A stretch of 64,000 bases of DNA, taken from contig CAZPQK010000007.1 in assembly GCA_964588695.1 (NCBI GenBank), forward strand, positions 1-64,000, in the 5' to 3' direction. Source of the DNA: CAZPQK01 sp964588695. Its GTDB lineage: Bacteria; Krumholzibacteriota; Krumholzibacteriia; WVZY01; JAKEHA01. Shown piece after piece: positions 45,381 through 52,885 of the stretch; positions within the stretch are counted from its first letter, which is position 1, and every line of letters starts with the position of its first letter. The notes beneath the pieces were generated by a model. That model had not been told where the DNA came from and did not search any database. It worked only from the letters and a program-made list of their open reading frames with translations. Position numbers and translations under genes: made by a program.

Positions 45381-45929
45381 CTAGTTGTACAGAGCCTTAA
45401 CTTTGCCCCAGCTGGTTTCGGAAACCGGAACCGGGCCGCAGTTCGTGCAGCTGCCGTCGGCGTTGATGTACGACGTCGATCCAGCACCTTCGAGCAGGTT
45501 CGAGCCACAGTCAACGACTTCGAGGTTACCCGAAGCAACAGCCGGATCAGCGCCGATGGTGATGGCGTCACAGCCAGCTGGCGGCGAGCCAGCGAGGCCG
45601 TTAACAACACCAAGGTAGATCGGGCCAACCAAGCAACCACCGTAGGAGATGGCCACGCCGCTCAGAGGATCACCAATAACCAGTGCGAACGGGCTGATGA
45701 AACCAAACGGAGTGTAAGCGATCGGCATGTTCACCTGGAACTGGGACGCGGTAGCACCCGGAGTCAGGTCATGGAACAGGTAGAGCTGCATAAGTCCACC
45801 GGCCGTAACGCCATTAAATTCACAGTTAGTACCACCAGCATCGCTGTAGGCGGTAATGAAACCAGCTTGGCCGAAGGCAGCGCTAGCTGCGAAAACGATA
45901 CCAAGCGTAAGGATTAGAAGACGCTTCAT
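45381..45929 (-). CDS. Exported WGK-tail paralogue D (unknown function)
   Basis: 182 residues. Signal peptide M-K-R-L-L-I-L ending A-A-F-G-Q; mature start A-G-F-I-T-A-Y-S-D-A-G-G-T-N-C-E-F-N-G-V; family block F-A-L-V-I-G-D-P-L-S-G-V-A-I-S-Y-G-G-C; V-V-D-C-G-S-N-L-L-E-G-A-G-S-T-S-Y-I-N; tail T-S-W-G-K-V-K-A-L-Y-N. Codons look biased (many GCT, GGT, AAC, CTG), unlike ordinary neighbours, hinting at high expression. AAGGAGAG precedes the ATG. It ends at a strong terminator. Confidence 0.8.
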   Translation of the reverse strand: MKRLLILTLGIVFAASAAFGQAGFITAYSDAGGTNCEFNGVTAGGLMQLYLFHDLTPGATASQFQVNMPIAYTPFGFISPFALVIGDPLSGVAISYGGCLVGPIYLGVVNGLAGSPPAGCDAITIGADPAVASGNLEVVDCGSNLLEGAGSTSYINADGSCTNCGPVPVSETSWGKVKALYN

Positions 45930-46107
45930 GCTTCTTTCTCTCCTTAAAAGTGACTAACTACGTTGGAAGTCAAACGTACGATTTAATTCCCTTGCGGGAA
46001 CCCTCTCCACTTTAAAACTGCCAGTTTTGAGGGGCGTCTTGGAGTCGAAACTGACCTCCGCGACATTTCCTTGGCTCAGACAATTTTCTTGCGCTGTGTA
46101 CAGGATT

Positions 46108-46164
46108 GGCTGGATGAACCCTAGTCGTTCGCCAAGGATGAACCAAAATTTGGTTCATCCAGCC
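46108..46164 (-). repeat. Nested competing inverted repeats downstream of WGK-tail gene E
   Basis: A tight 12-bp hairpin (GGATGAACCAAA 46136-46147, one-base centre, TTTGGTTCATCC 46149-46160) shares its right arm with a second partner. GGCTGGATGAACC (46108-46120) pairs with GGTTCATCCAGCC (46152-46164) over 13 bp. The two structures exclude each other. No T run follows in either orientation. It lies between genes E and D, 14 bases past the stop of E. Confidence 0.7.
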
Positions 46165-46177
46165 CCTGGCAATAATA

Positions 46178-46729
46178 CTACTTGCTGTACAGCGACTTAA
46201 CCTTGCCCCACGTGGTTTCCGTAACCGGGACTGTCGCACAGACGAGCGAGGTCAGGCCAACACCGTCAACGAGGACGTTGTCGGGCCAACGGGTCGCCCG
46301 CACATGACCGCTGACCGGATGCGGCTGCACCCGAACAGGAGCGTTCATGTTCGAACAGTCATTACAGTTCCAGAGCACGTTCGCTTGTTGCGTAACAAAC
46401 GCATCAAACGCGTTTTGAGGCAGGGCCCAAGCAATCGAGATACCCGACGGCGAGTTACCCAGAACCAGCGGCGTGTTGGTTTGGTCGCCCAAGAACACGA
46501 ATGCCGGACCGTAGTCGATCTGGTATTCGATAGCGGTAAGGAACATACCAAAGTTGTTGGCGATAACCGTCAACACCGTATTGGTTCCCATTCCACCACC
46601 TGGGCAATCCGTAGCCGTTACCGAGCCGTTCTCGTCAAAGTAGACTTGAACGTTCGGGGTTTGGGCGTTCACGCTCATGGCCATAGCCATAAGAGCGATC
46701 GCGGATACCAGTACTAGAACCTTTTTCAT
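46178..46729 (-). CDS. Exported WGK-tail paralogue E (unknown function)
   Basis: 183 residues from ATG 46729; an in-frame TTG at 46738 is too close to AAGGAG to be used. Signal peptide M-K-K-V-L-V-L-V ending V-N-A-Q. The mature part is more diverged: V-Q-V-Y-F-D-E-N-G-S-V-T-A-T-D-C-P-G-G-G, Y-Q-I-D-Y-G-P, L-V-L-G-N-S-P-S-G-I-S-I-A-W, and C-N-D-C. The end is T-T-W-G-K-V-K-S-L-Y-S-K. It shares the order of segments with A to D, but the middle repeats are replaced, so it may be an older branch. Confidence 0.8.
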   Translation of the reverse strand: MKKVLVLVSAIALMAMAMSVNAQTPNVQVYFDENGSVTATDCPGGGMGTNTVLTVIANNFGMFLTAIEYQIDYGPAFVFLGDQTNTPLVLGNSPSGISIAWALPQNAFDAFVTQQANVLWNCNDCSNMNAPVRVQPHPVSGHVRATRWPDNVLVDGVGLTSLVCATVPVTETTWGKVKSLYSK

Positions 46730-46831
46730 TTGCCACAACTCCTTAACGAGCAGTACCTGAGTCGCAATTTACTTAGGAGTTACTAAGGCGTAAATCCAAA
46801 CTCCTGTTCTTGCGAACAGCTTCGACAATCT

Positions 46832-47512
46832 CTAGGTGCAGACGTCGAGGTAGTGCTGACCAAAGATCGAAAAGTCGACCAGGTTGTTAGCACCGCTGCA
46901 GTCATAGTCAGCGCATTCGTTGTACGCGTTCGGCGGGTAAGCCGCACCGAAGAGCGAGAAGTCAACGAGGTCAACGCCGAGGCTGCCGTCCAGATCCGGC
47001 GAACGCGGGATCATGGCGAGGCAGGAGCCAGAACAGGCCGGACCGCCGATTACAACACCTTGAGCAACAACAAGAAGACCAGTTTCCGGACCACCGAAAG
47101 CATCGCCGGTCGGATCGCAGTCAACGCCAGCAGCGAGTTGACCGCTGATGGTGGTGTTACCCGAAGAGTTCGAAGCGGAGTCAGCATTGATGGAACCCGA
47201 ACCGCCACAAAGGACGAGGAAACCATCGCAACCGGTCAGCCAGAAGTCGGTGGCCGGGACACCGGCGATAGCAGCGCCAGTACCGTCAGCAACCGTTACA
47301 GAAATCGTACCGTCAACCGAACCGCCAAGCGTGGAGTTGGCGTTATCGCCATCGCCAGCCGGGCAGACGAGGAGACACGTACCAGCCGTGCTTGCAGACG
47401 AGCTACACGGATCAACGATACCACTGTTCGCGTTGTTCACGGCGCCGGTAACTTGCCAGCACACGAGAGCCGCCGCGATCAGCGACAAGACAACAAACTT
47501 GCCTTTCAGCAT
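46832..47512 (-). CDS. Secreted dockerin-like protein
   Basis: 226 residues. Signal peptide (M-L-K-G-K-F-V-V-L, ending V-T-G-A). The middle is Gly/Ser/Asp-rich with several cysteines and an Ig/carbohydrate-binding-like T-I-S-V-T-V-A-D-G-T-G-A-A-I-A-G-V-P-A-T-D. The C terminus has two dockerin-like calcium loops: D-L-D-G-S-L-G-V-D-L-V-D-F-S-L-F and D-Y-D-C-S-G-A-N-N-L-V-D-F-S-I-F. It lacks the WGK tail of its downstream neighbours. Dockerin-like pairs bind calcium and cohesin-type partners; none is in the window. It has its own promoter and AGGTGTAGG before ATG. Confidence 0.8.
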   Translation of the reverse strand: MLKGKFVVLSLIAAALVCWQVTGAVNNANSGIVDPCSSSASTAGTCLLVCPAGDGDNANSTLGGSVDGTISVTVADGTGAAIAGVPATDFWLTGCDGFLVLCGGSGSINADSASNSSGNTTISGQLAAGVDCDPTGDAFGGPETGLLVVAQGVVIGGPACSGSCLAMIPRSPDLDGSLGVDLVDFSLFGAAYPPNAYNECADYDCSGANNLVDFSIFGQHYLDVCT

Positions 47513-47635
47513 TCCTACACCTCCAAAAAGTGGTGAATTGGCTAAAGGAAGCTAAACTACCGTACCATTTAAAAGTTCGGCAGACTCTTCCTTATCACCC
47601 GTTGGTAGAAACGACACCTTACTCGACCGAAAGCA

Positions 47636-47665
47636 AGTCTATCATGGGGTCAAAAAAAAAGTCAA
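47636..47665 (-). promoter_or_regulatory. Candidate promoter of the dockerin-like gene
   Basis: On the minus strand TTGACT (47660-47665), 18-base spacer containing a run of T, TAGACT (47636-47641). Confidence 0.4.
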
Positions 47666-47910
47666 CTCACAATAATGGCTAGGGATACGCGGATGCCGCG
47701 TACCGACGCCCTGAACCCGGTGCCCGGCCGGGGTCGATGCCTTCGATTCGTCCCCAATAGAGGACAACAACTCCCGGTTGTGACCTCAATTCCGAGCAAA
47801 AAATCTCGCAAATCTACCGATTTGGGCTCCCGCGAGGGTGTAAAAAAAAATCGCGTAAAGCCAAAAAAAATGGTCTTTTGGGGCCAAATTTTTTGGAATT
47901 GGGCGCCTCA

Positions 47911-47943
47911 TAACGAAAACGACCGCGGCATGAACCGCGGTCG
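47911..47943 (-). terminator. Terminator of tRNA-Val
   Basis: CGACCGCGG (47920-47928) pairs with CCGCGGTCG (47935-47943); the minus strand then reads TTTTCGTTA. It starts six bases after the tRNA CCA end. Confidence 0.85.
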
Positions 47944-47949
47944 ATCGAA

Positions 47950-48025
47950 TGGTGGGCGAAACAGGGCTCGAACCTGTGACCCCCTGCTTGTAAGGCAGGT
48001 GCTCTCCCAGCTGAGCTATTCGCCC
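47950..48025 (-). tRNA. tRNA-Val (TAC anticodon)
   Basis: Minus-strand cloverleaf: acceptor GGGCGAA / TTCGCCC, D-arm TAGCTCAGCTGGGAGAGC, anticodon loop C-T-T-A-C-A-A with TAC, T-arm GGTTCGAGCC, discriminator A, encoded CCA (47950-47952). It starts 25 bases after the small membrane protein stop with no obvious promoter, so it may be processed from the ruvX-mltG-larE transcript. Confidence 0.97.
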
Positions 48026-48050
48026 TTTAACTCGTGAATTCGGGGGACGA

Positions 48051-48209
48051 CTACAGAAACGCGAGCGGCACCAGGACGCAGTATCCCAGGACCAGCAGAA
48101 TTGGCGAGATGGTAATGTCCGCCATTCCCAGCGCCACGTAGCCACCGATAATCGCGGCCAGGCCTGCCAGGAACAGCTTCCACTTAAATTTACTTTCCTT
48201 CGTCGTCAT
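48051..48209 (-). CDS. Small two-helix membrane protein
   Basis: 52 residues from ATG 48209; an alternative in-frame ATG lies at 48233. Basic N terminus (K-E-S-K-F-K-W-K) then two hydrophobic segments (L-F-L-A-G-L-A-A-I-I-G-G-Y and I-L-L-V-L-G-Y-C-V-L-V-P-L-A-F-L). Similar short two-helix proteins with L-V-L-G-Y-C-V-L are familiar from many bacteria but have no assigned function. It sits between larE and tRNA-Val. The ATGA overlap with the larE frame as read would vanish if the larE frameshift were corrected. Confidence 0.65.
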   Translation of the reverse strand: MTTKESKFKWKLFLAGLAAIIGGYVALGMADITISPILLVLGYCVLVPLAFL

Positions 48210-49090
48210 GGCAGCACACCGTAGCACCGACATCCCGCGGTGTCAACGCGCAGGGTCGGCTTCCCTTTCCGAATCGGTGAGACGTTCGTTGAGCCTTCCG
48301 CTGCGAAACCCTTCCAGGTCAAGCACCACATATTGAAACCCGGTTGCCCGGATCTGATCCCCGGCCATTGATCTCCCGCCAGCAGCCTGAGTCGATCGTC
48401 GGGAAGCAACTCGATGCGTGCAAGCTCTCCATGATGACGCACCCGGCACACATGAAAGCCCCGGTCCTTTAGCGCCGCTTCGGCGCGGGCTATCTGTTCG
48501 AGCTTCTCGGGCGTCACTTCCTGGTAATACGGAATCCGCGAAGCCAGACACGGTGCCGCCGGCTTGTCCCAAACGCGCAGGCCCAGCGCCTGTGCGGTGT
48601 CCCGAATCGTTGGCTTGTCGAATCCCGCTTCAACCAGCGGAGAAACCACGCGATGTTCGCGGGCTGCCCGCGCCCCGGGACGATGGTCGCCCAGGTCGTC
48701 GACATTGGCACCATAGGCGATTGTCGCGCCGGGAACGGCGGCCGCTGTCGCCCGAATTTGGGCAAACAGTTCGTCTTTGCAAAAGTAGCAACGGTCGGGG
48801 TTGTTTTGTCGATACTCGAGCTTGTCCATTTCGTGGGTTTCGATCCGCTTAAACGGGATCCCATGTTCGCGGACAAATGCAATTGCGTCGTCGTGTTCGC
48901 GCGGCGCAAGTGACGGAGAGATTCCGATCGCGCAGGTCATGCGGTCGCCCAGCGCGTCGTGGGCGGCAAACGCTAACAGCGCCGAGTCGACGCCCCCGGA
49001 GTAAGCCACGACCAGGCGATCATACCCGGCCAGATGATCGAGCAATCGTTGATAGTTGGACAAATGGGGTTCGATAAGTTCGCGGCGCAC
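48206..49090 (-). CDS. larE: LarE-type ATP-dependent sacrificial sulfurtransferase, frameshifted near the C terminus
   Basis: Starts at GTG 49090, two bases after the mltG stop with AAAGG upstream. It has the PP-loop S-G-G-V-D-S-A-L-L near residue 30 and the LarE N-P-D-R-C-Y-F-C-K motif with the sulfur-donating cysteine, then P-C-L-A-S-R-I-P-Y. LarE converts its cysteine to dehydroalanine while thiolating the nickel-pincer precursor. After R-L-R-L-L-A-G-D (about 48375) this frame reads non-family sequence to 48206. The expected C terminus (G-F-Q-Y-V-V-L-D-L-E-G-F-R-S-G) lies in the neighbouring frame, ending at 48243. One base appears to be missing: either a sequencing error or a recent mutation. 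No larA, larB or larC nearby. Confidence 0.85.
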   Translation of the reverse strand: MRRELIEPHLSNYQRLLDHLAGYDRLVVAYSGGVDSALLAFAAHDALGDRMTCAIGISPSLAPREHDDAIAFVREHGIPFKRIETHEMDKLEYRQNNPDRCYFCKDELFAQIRATAAAVPGATIAYGANVDDLGDHRPGARAAREHRVVSPLVEAGFDKPTIRDTAQALGLRVWDKPAAPCLASRIPYYQEVTPEKLEQIARAEAALKDRGFHVCRVRHHGELARIELLPDDRLRLLAGDQWPGIRSGQPGFNMWCLTWKGFAAEGSTNVSPIRKGKPTLRVDTAGCRCYGVLP

Positions 49091-49091
49091 G

Positions 49092-50138
49092 CTAGTTGCC
49101 TTTGGCTTCCTGTAGTTCGCGACGTTGCTGACGCTGCACTTTACGTAGCGCCTGCACGTGTCGATTGTGTTCGGCCAGGGTTCGCGAAAAAACGTGGCTG
49201 CCATCGCCCCGCGCAACAAAGAAGAGCGCGTTTACACCTGGCTCGGGATTGAGCGCCGCCCGAATGGTCGCTTCCCCCGGGCTACAGATCGGCCCGGGCG
49301 GCAACCCTACATTACGATAAGTATTATAAGGGGAATCGATCTCTAAATCAGCATACAGCAAACGACCGCGGTATCCGCCCATCGCGTAGGCCACGGTCGG
49401 GTCGGCTTCCAACTTGATGCCCCGCTCCAACCGGTTGTGATAGACCGCCGAAATCGCCCGACGCTCCGACCCGACCCGCGCTTCCGCCTCGATAATCGAA
49501 GCCAAAGTGAGCACCTCGTTTTGAGTCATCCCCATCGAATCGGCCTCGGCGTGCATCGCGTCATTGTAAACCTCGCCCAGGCGGTCGATCATGATGGTCA
49601 CCGCTTCTTCGGCAGTGGCGCCGTAGCGGACGTGGTAGGTGTCCGGAAACAGGTAGCCTTCGAGGCTCGGGGAATCGATGCCGAACTTCTCACGAAGTTG
49701 CCGCGACTTTATCGCCGCCAGAACCTGGCTCGAGTCTATCCCCGCGTTCTTGAACGCGCCGGCAATCTCCCACATGGTCTTGCCCTCAGGGACGGTTACC
49801 GCGACTCGTAATATGTCGCCAGCCACCAGACGATCAAAAACTTCGCGCGCGCTCGCGCCAATCTCGAACTCGTAGGTTCCCAGCTTGACCCCTCGCTCCT
49901 GTTGCGTAATCCACGCGTACCAGCGTAGCGGCCACACCTTCTCGACAACTCCGACGTGTTGCAAGCGTCGCAGTGTGGCCTTGAGCCCGTCGCCGGAGTT
50001 AACCTCAAAGCGTACAACTTCGCCGGCGCGATCGCTGGGGGCGCTGTGAACTGCAAGGTGAATCACGGCGATGCCCGCCGCCGCCGCGATGACGCCAACC
50101 ACTGCAACGATCGCTAAAGCTGTTACCAGGCGTTTCAC
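49092..50138 (-). CDS. mltG: Endolytic murein transglycosylase
   Basis: 348 residues of the YceG/MltG family. An N-terminal membrane anchor (about 5-28), a LysM-like part, then the catalytic domain with L-E-G-Y-L-F-P-D-T-Y, A-S-I-I-E-A-E-A containing the catalytic glutamate, S-A-V-Y-H-N-R-L and S-P-Y-N-T-Y-x-x-x-G-L-P-P-G-P-I. It cuts nascent glycan strands in the periplasm. The start is GTG, overlapping the ruvX stop by four bases; ruvX-mltG adjacency is common in bacteria. Confidence 0.95.
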   Translation of the reverse strand: MKRLVTALAIVAVVGVIAAAAGIAVIHLAVHSAPSDRAGEVVRFEVNSGDGLKATLRRLQHVGVVEKVWPLRWYAWITQQERGVKLGTYEFEIGASAREVFDRLVAGDILRVAVTVPEGKTMWEIAGAFKNAGIDSSQVLAAIKSRQLREKFGIDSPSLEGYLFPDTYHVRYGATAEEAVTIMIDRLGEVYNDAMHAEADSMGMTQNEVLTLASIIEAEARVGSERRAISAVYHNRLERGIKLEADPTVAYAMGGYRGRLLYADLEIDSPYNTYRNVGLPPGPICSPGEATIRAALNPEPGVNALFFVARGDGSHVFSRTLAEHNRHVQALRKVQRQQRRELQEAKGN

Positions 50139-50548
50139 GCCTCGGTACCTCCGGTTTGGGAATCCAAATACGTCTGCAATAGCAAGACCGCAGCCAACCT
50201 GTCGACGGCGCCCTTGGGTGCCTTGCTTCCCGCCAGCACCCGCTGCGCCTCGCGGCTGGTCAGGCGTTCATCCGCTAGATGTACGGGCAGGCCAAGGTGG
50301 GCGGAAATGCTTTCCGCCAGCGCTTCCGACTTTTGACTAGCCGCGTTACTGCCGCCGGACATCGAGATCGGATGGCCGACAATAACCTGCTCAATCTCGT
50401 ACTCGCTGGCCAGCGCTTTTAGATGCTCAAGCAAGTCGCCCGACTTACGATCGAACGTCTCCAGGCCCTGAGCGGTAATCCCCAACGCATCGCTAATCGC
50501 CACTCCCACGCGACGGTCGCCCGGATCCAACGCCAGCACGCGCCCCAC
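50135..50548 (-). CDS. ruvX: Putative pre-16S rRNA nuclease / Holliday junction resolvase (YqgF)
   Basis: 137 residues from the GTG at 50548, which shares a G with the rsbU stop (TAGTG) and has GGGGAAG upstream; the frame continues far into rsbU but is not coding there. RNase-H-like fold: L-A-L-D-P-G-D-R-R-V-G-V-A (first aspartate), V-G-H-P-I-S-M-S-G, D-E-R-L-T-S, and the final D-x-L-A-A-V-L-L-L-Q. Length is normal. Confidence 0.92.
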   Translation of the reverse strand: MGRVLALDPGDRRVGVAISDALGITAQGLETFDRKSGDLLEHLKALASEYEIEQVIVGHPISMSGGSNAASQKSEALAESISAHLGLPVHLADERLTSREAQRVLAGSKAPKGAVDRLAAVLLLQTYLDSQTGGTEA

Positions 50549-52788
50549 TACTTCCCCTTCCGACACAACACCATTAAAGTAACGTCGTCCTGACTTTCCG
50601 GGACACCAAAAGATTTCACCGCGTCGACGACCCGCCTGCACAAACCGGTGGCGTCGTGAGTGCCATGGCTGTCGATAAGCTGGCGCAATCGCTCGGCGCC
50701 AAAGTACTCGCCCGCCGAGGTCTCGGAGTCGGTAACGCCATCGGTATAAATGACCAGGCCTCCCGACCTGGGGATTTCGCATTCGGCTTCGTGGTATTCG
50801 AACTCTTCCAGGCATCCCAGCACGATCCCGGACTCGTCGAGTTCGCGCGTACCCGAGCCGTTAACCAACACGGGAAATTCGTGACCGGCGTTCGCGTAGC
50901 GCATCAGCCCGCTTTCCAAATCGACGACACCGTAAAACAACGTTGCGAACTCCGACTCCGACGTATTCTGGTAAAGCAGGCGATTCAGCTTACCCATCAT
51001 TTCTCCCGGTCGGGTTTGCGAGTCAACATTGGATCGCACCGCCGCCTGCAACGCCGCCGTCAGAATCGACGCCGGAATCCCCTTGCCGGAAACGTCGGCA
51101 ACCACCAACACCAACCAGCGGTCTTCGACCAGAACAAAGTCGTAATAGTCGCCTCCGACATACCGACTGGGAACGGTCGTTGCCGAAAGTTGAAAACCTG
51201 AAAGTTCAGGCGGATCGCCCGGTAGCAACTGGTTTTGTATTTTGCGCGCGATCTTAAGTTCTTCTTCGAAGAGCTGGCGTTGCACACTTTCCTGCAGCAA
51301 GCGAATGTTTTCCAGCGCTGCGCTTACTTGCGCGGCAAGTGTCGCGAGTTGCTCAAGCTCCAATGGGCTATAGGGAACGCCGTAGATCTTCTCCTCCAAC
51401 CCCAGATATCCGACGCAGCGGCGCTCTTTAAACAAAGGCGCGTAAACGTCGTAGGGTCCGCTCTCCACCATGTCCAGGTATTGCGCGTCATCCGGTCGCG
51501 GGGTTCGGCCGCGTAGCCGCTGCCACCATTTGTCGCCGGCGCTTTCTTCGTGCAGCTTGATAATGTCGGCACGCGATATCGGTTCTCCGATGTCGGCCAG
51601 CAGGCCCAACAACGGATACTGCCCCTCTTCGGCGAGTTGAACCGCCACCGACGACGTATCGGTGGCGTTGCGTAATCCATCACGAAGCGTCGTATTGAGT
51701 TCTTCCAACGAAGTGACATTGGCTACTGCGTCCGACAGCGGACGAAGTCGTCGGTGAACGTTGTCTTCGCCCAGCGATAGCCACCGCGCAATCGATTCTT
51801 CGACACGCAGAAGAATGGGCTGAAACGCTATGACCGTCAGAATTAGAAATCCGGTCTCGAAGCCTTCTTTGCTAACGCCGCTGTACTGACCAAAGAAGTC
51901 ACTGATGGGGCGTACCACCACCAGATAGATTCCCGCAAACAGGAGCGCAATTAATGTATAGAGCAGGAGGCGACGAAAGATAAATCGGATGCCGAGGAAC
52001 TGCTGCCGGAGAACGGCCCACGCGACCGCGCCACCACCTACTAGCAGCGACACGTTGGTTGCCGCCAGTAGCATGTTCGAGTCGATCGGACCGGTCACCA
52101 ATCTAACCAGCCGCAGCCCGATGTACAGCACGACACTAGCGGTCACACCGATGCCAACAGTACGCATCTGCGCGGAAAGCCGCGGACTGACCACGTTGGC
52201 TCGCCGTCGCCAAATTAAGAAAACCGCTAGCGCCGAATACATAACGTTGACCGCAGCGAAGAGACTGCGATGAACTTTACCCATCACGGCGCCAAACGCC
52301 GCCACCACACCGTCGATGTTGCCGACGGTAAATTCGCGCCCCAACAACGTCAGCGACTTTTCATTCGGCAGGACGCCGCGGACGCTGTTGCCTATGTCGG
52401 CGATCGGTTCTGCAAAAACCGTCAGGCCCAAGTGGCCGATGTAGGGAAAGTAGATAAACAATGCGGCGATCGGCACCAATCGCAACACCAGATGTTCACG
52501 GGGAAAGCTTAGGGCGAACACCACGAGTGAGGGAAAGTAAAACTCCCACATGTAAGCGAAGTGATCCACCATCGTGCCGTAGATAGTGGCTCCGGGTCGC
52601 AAAGTGCTTTGCAGAATCAGCCCGGTGGCCGAAAGGATTGGACCGATGCCGGCAAAAAACAACACCAGCGCGGTCGCGCGACTGGGCGCGCTCGACCCCT
52701 CCACCCGCAGGACGGTGAGTCCAATCAGGAAGATGAGAACGCCGGTGGCGAAGTAAAGAATCGTAATGAGGACGTACGGGGCTTCCAT
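50548..52788 (-). CDS. Membrane-bound RsbU/SpoIIE-type PP2C phosphatase with GAF domain
   Basis: 746 residues. About nine hydrophobic helices in residues 1-320 form a membrane sensor region. A linker and a GAF-like domain (about 340-510) are followed by a short coiled coil (E-E-E-L-K-I-A-R-K-I-Q-N-Q-L-L-P). The PP2C SpoIIE domain (about 540-746) has G-G-D-Y-Y-D, V-A-D-V-S-G-K-G-I-P-A, Y-A-N-A-G-H and Y-T-D-G-V-T-D-S, with metal-binding aspartates intact. It should dephosphorylate the anti-anti-sigma factor encoded two genes upstream and so release the RsbW partner. A 7-bp hairpin (52803-52809 / 52822-52828) lies just before the start. Confidence 0.9.
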   Translation of the reverse strand: MEAPYVLITILYFATGVLIFLIGLTVLRVEGSSAPSRATALVLFFAGIGPILSATGLILQSTLRPGATIYGTMVDHFAYMWEFYFPSLVVFALSFPREHLVLRLVPIAALFIYFPYIGHLGLTVFAEPIADIGNSVRGVLPNEKSLTLLGREFTVGNIDGVVAAFGAVMGKVHRSLFAAVNVMYSALAVFLIWRRRANVVSPRLSAQMRTVGIGVTASVVLYIGLRLVRLVTGPIDSNMLLAATNVSLLVGGGAVAWAVLRQQFLGIRFIFRRLLLYTLIALLFAGIYLVVVRPISDFFGQYSGVSKEGFETGFLILTVIAFQPILLRVEESIARWLSLGEDNVHRRLRPLSDAVANVTSLEELNTTLRDGLRNATDTSSVAVQLAEEGQYPLLGLLADIGEPISRADIIKLHEESAGDKWWQRLRGRTPRPDDAQYLDMVESGPYDVYAPLFKERRCVGYLGLEEKIYGVPYSPLELEQLATLAAQVSAALENIRLLQESVQRQLFEEELKIARKIQNQLLPGDPPELSGFQLSATTVPSRYVGGDYYDFVLVEDRWLVLVVADVSGKGIPASILTAALQAAVRSNVDSQTRPGEMMGKLNRLLYQNTSESEFATLFYGVVDLESGLMRYANAGHEFPVLVNGSGTRELDESGIVLGCLEEFEYHEAECEIPRSGGLVIYTDGVTDSETSAGEYFGAERLRQLIDSHGTHDATGLCRRVVDAVKSFGVPESQDDVTLMVLCRKGK

Positions 52789-52885
52789 GGGTAGCCGCGG
52801 CTCACTCAGCCGAGGGGGTTACTGAGTGTTAGTACGTTAGGGAATGTAAAGAGGTTCCCCGCGTGGGCGAGAACGAAGAACCGTT

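Larger units (their letters stand above)
47513..47949 (-). other. Intergenic region upstream of the dockerin-like gene
   Basis: 437 bases up to the tRNA. It contains the dockerin-gene promoter with a leader of about 115 bases, two A-runs of nine (47652-47660 and about 47842-47850) and the tRNA-Val terminator. No convincing coding frame: the open frames on both strands overlap the tRNA and lack ribosome sites. Confidence 0.5.

Noticed and set aside
47840..47905. Possible small RNA or CRISPR-like repeat in the A-run region before tRNA-Val
   Set aside because: Only homopolymer runs and short, uneven inverted repeats; no repeat-spacer spacing and no clear promoter plus terminator pair.
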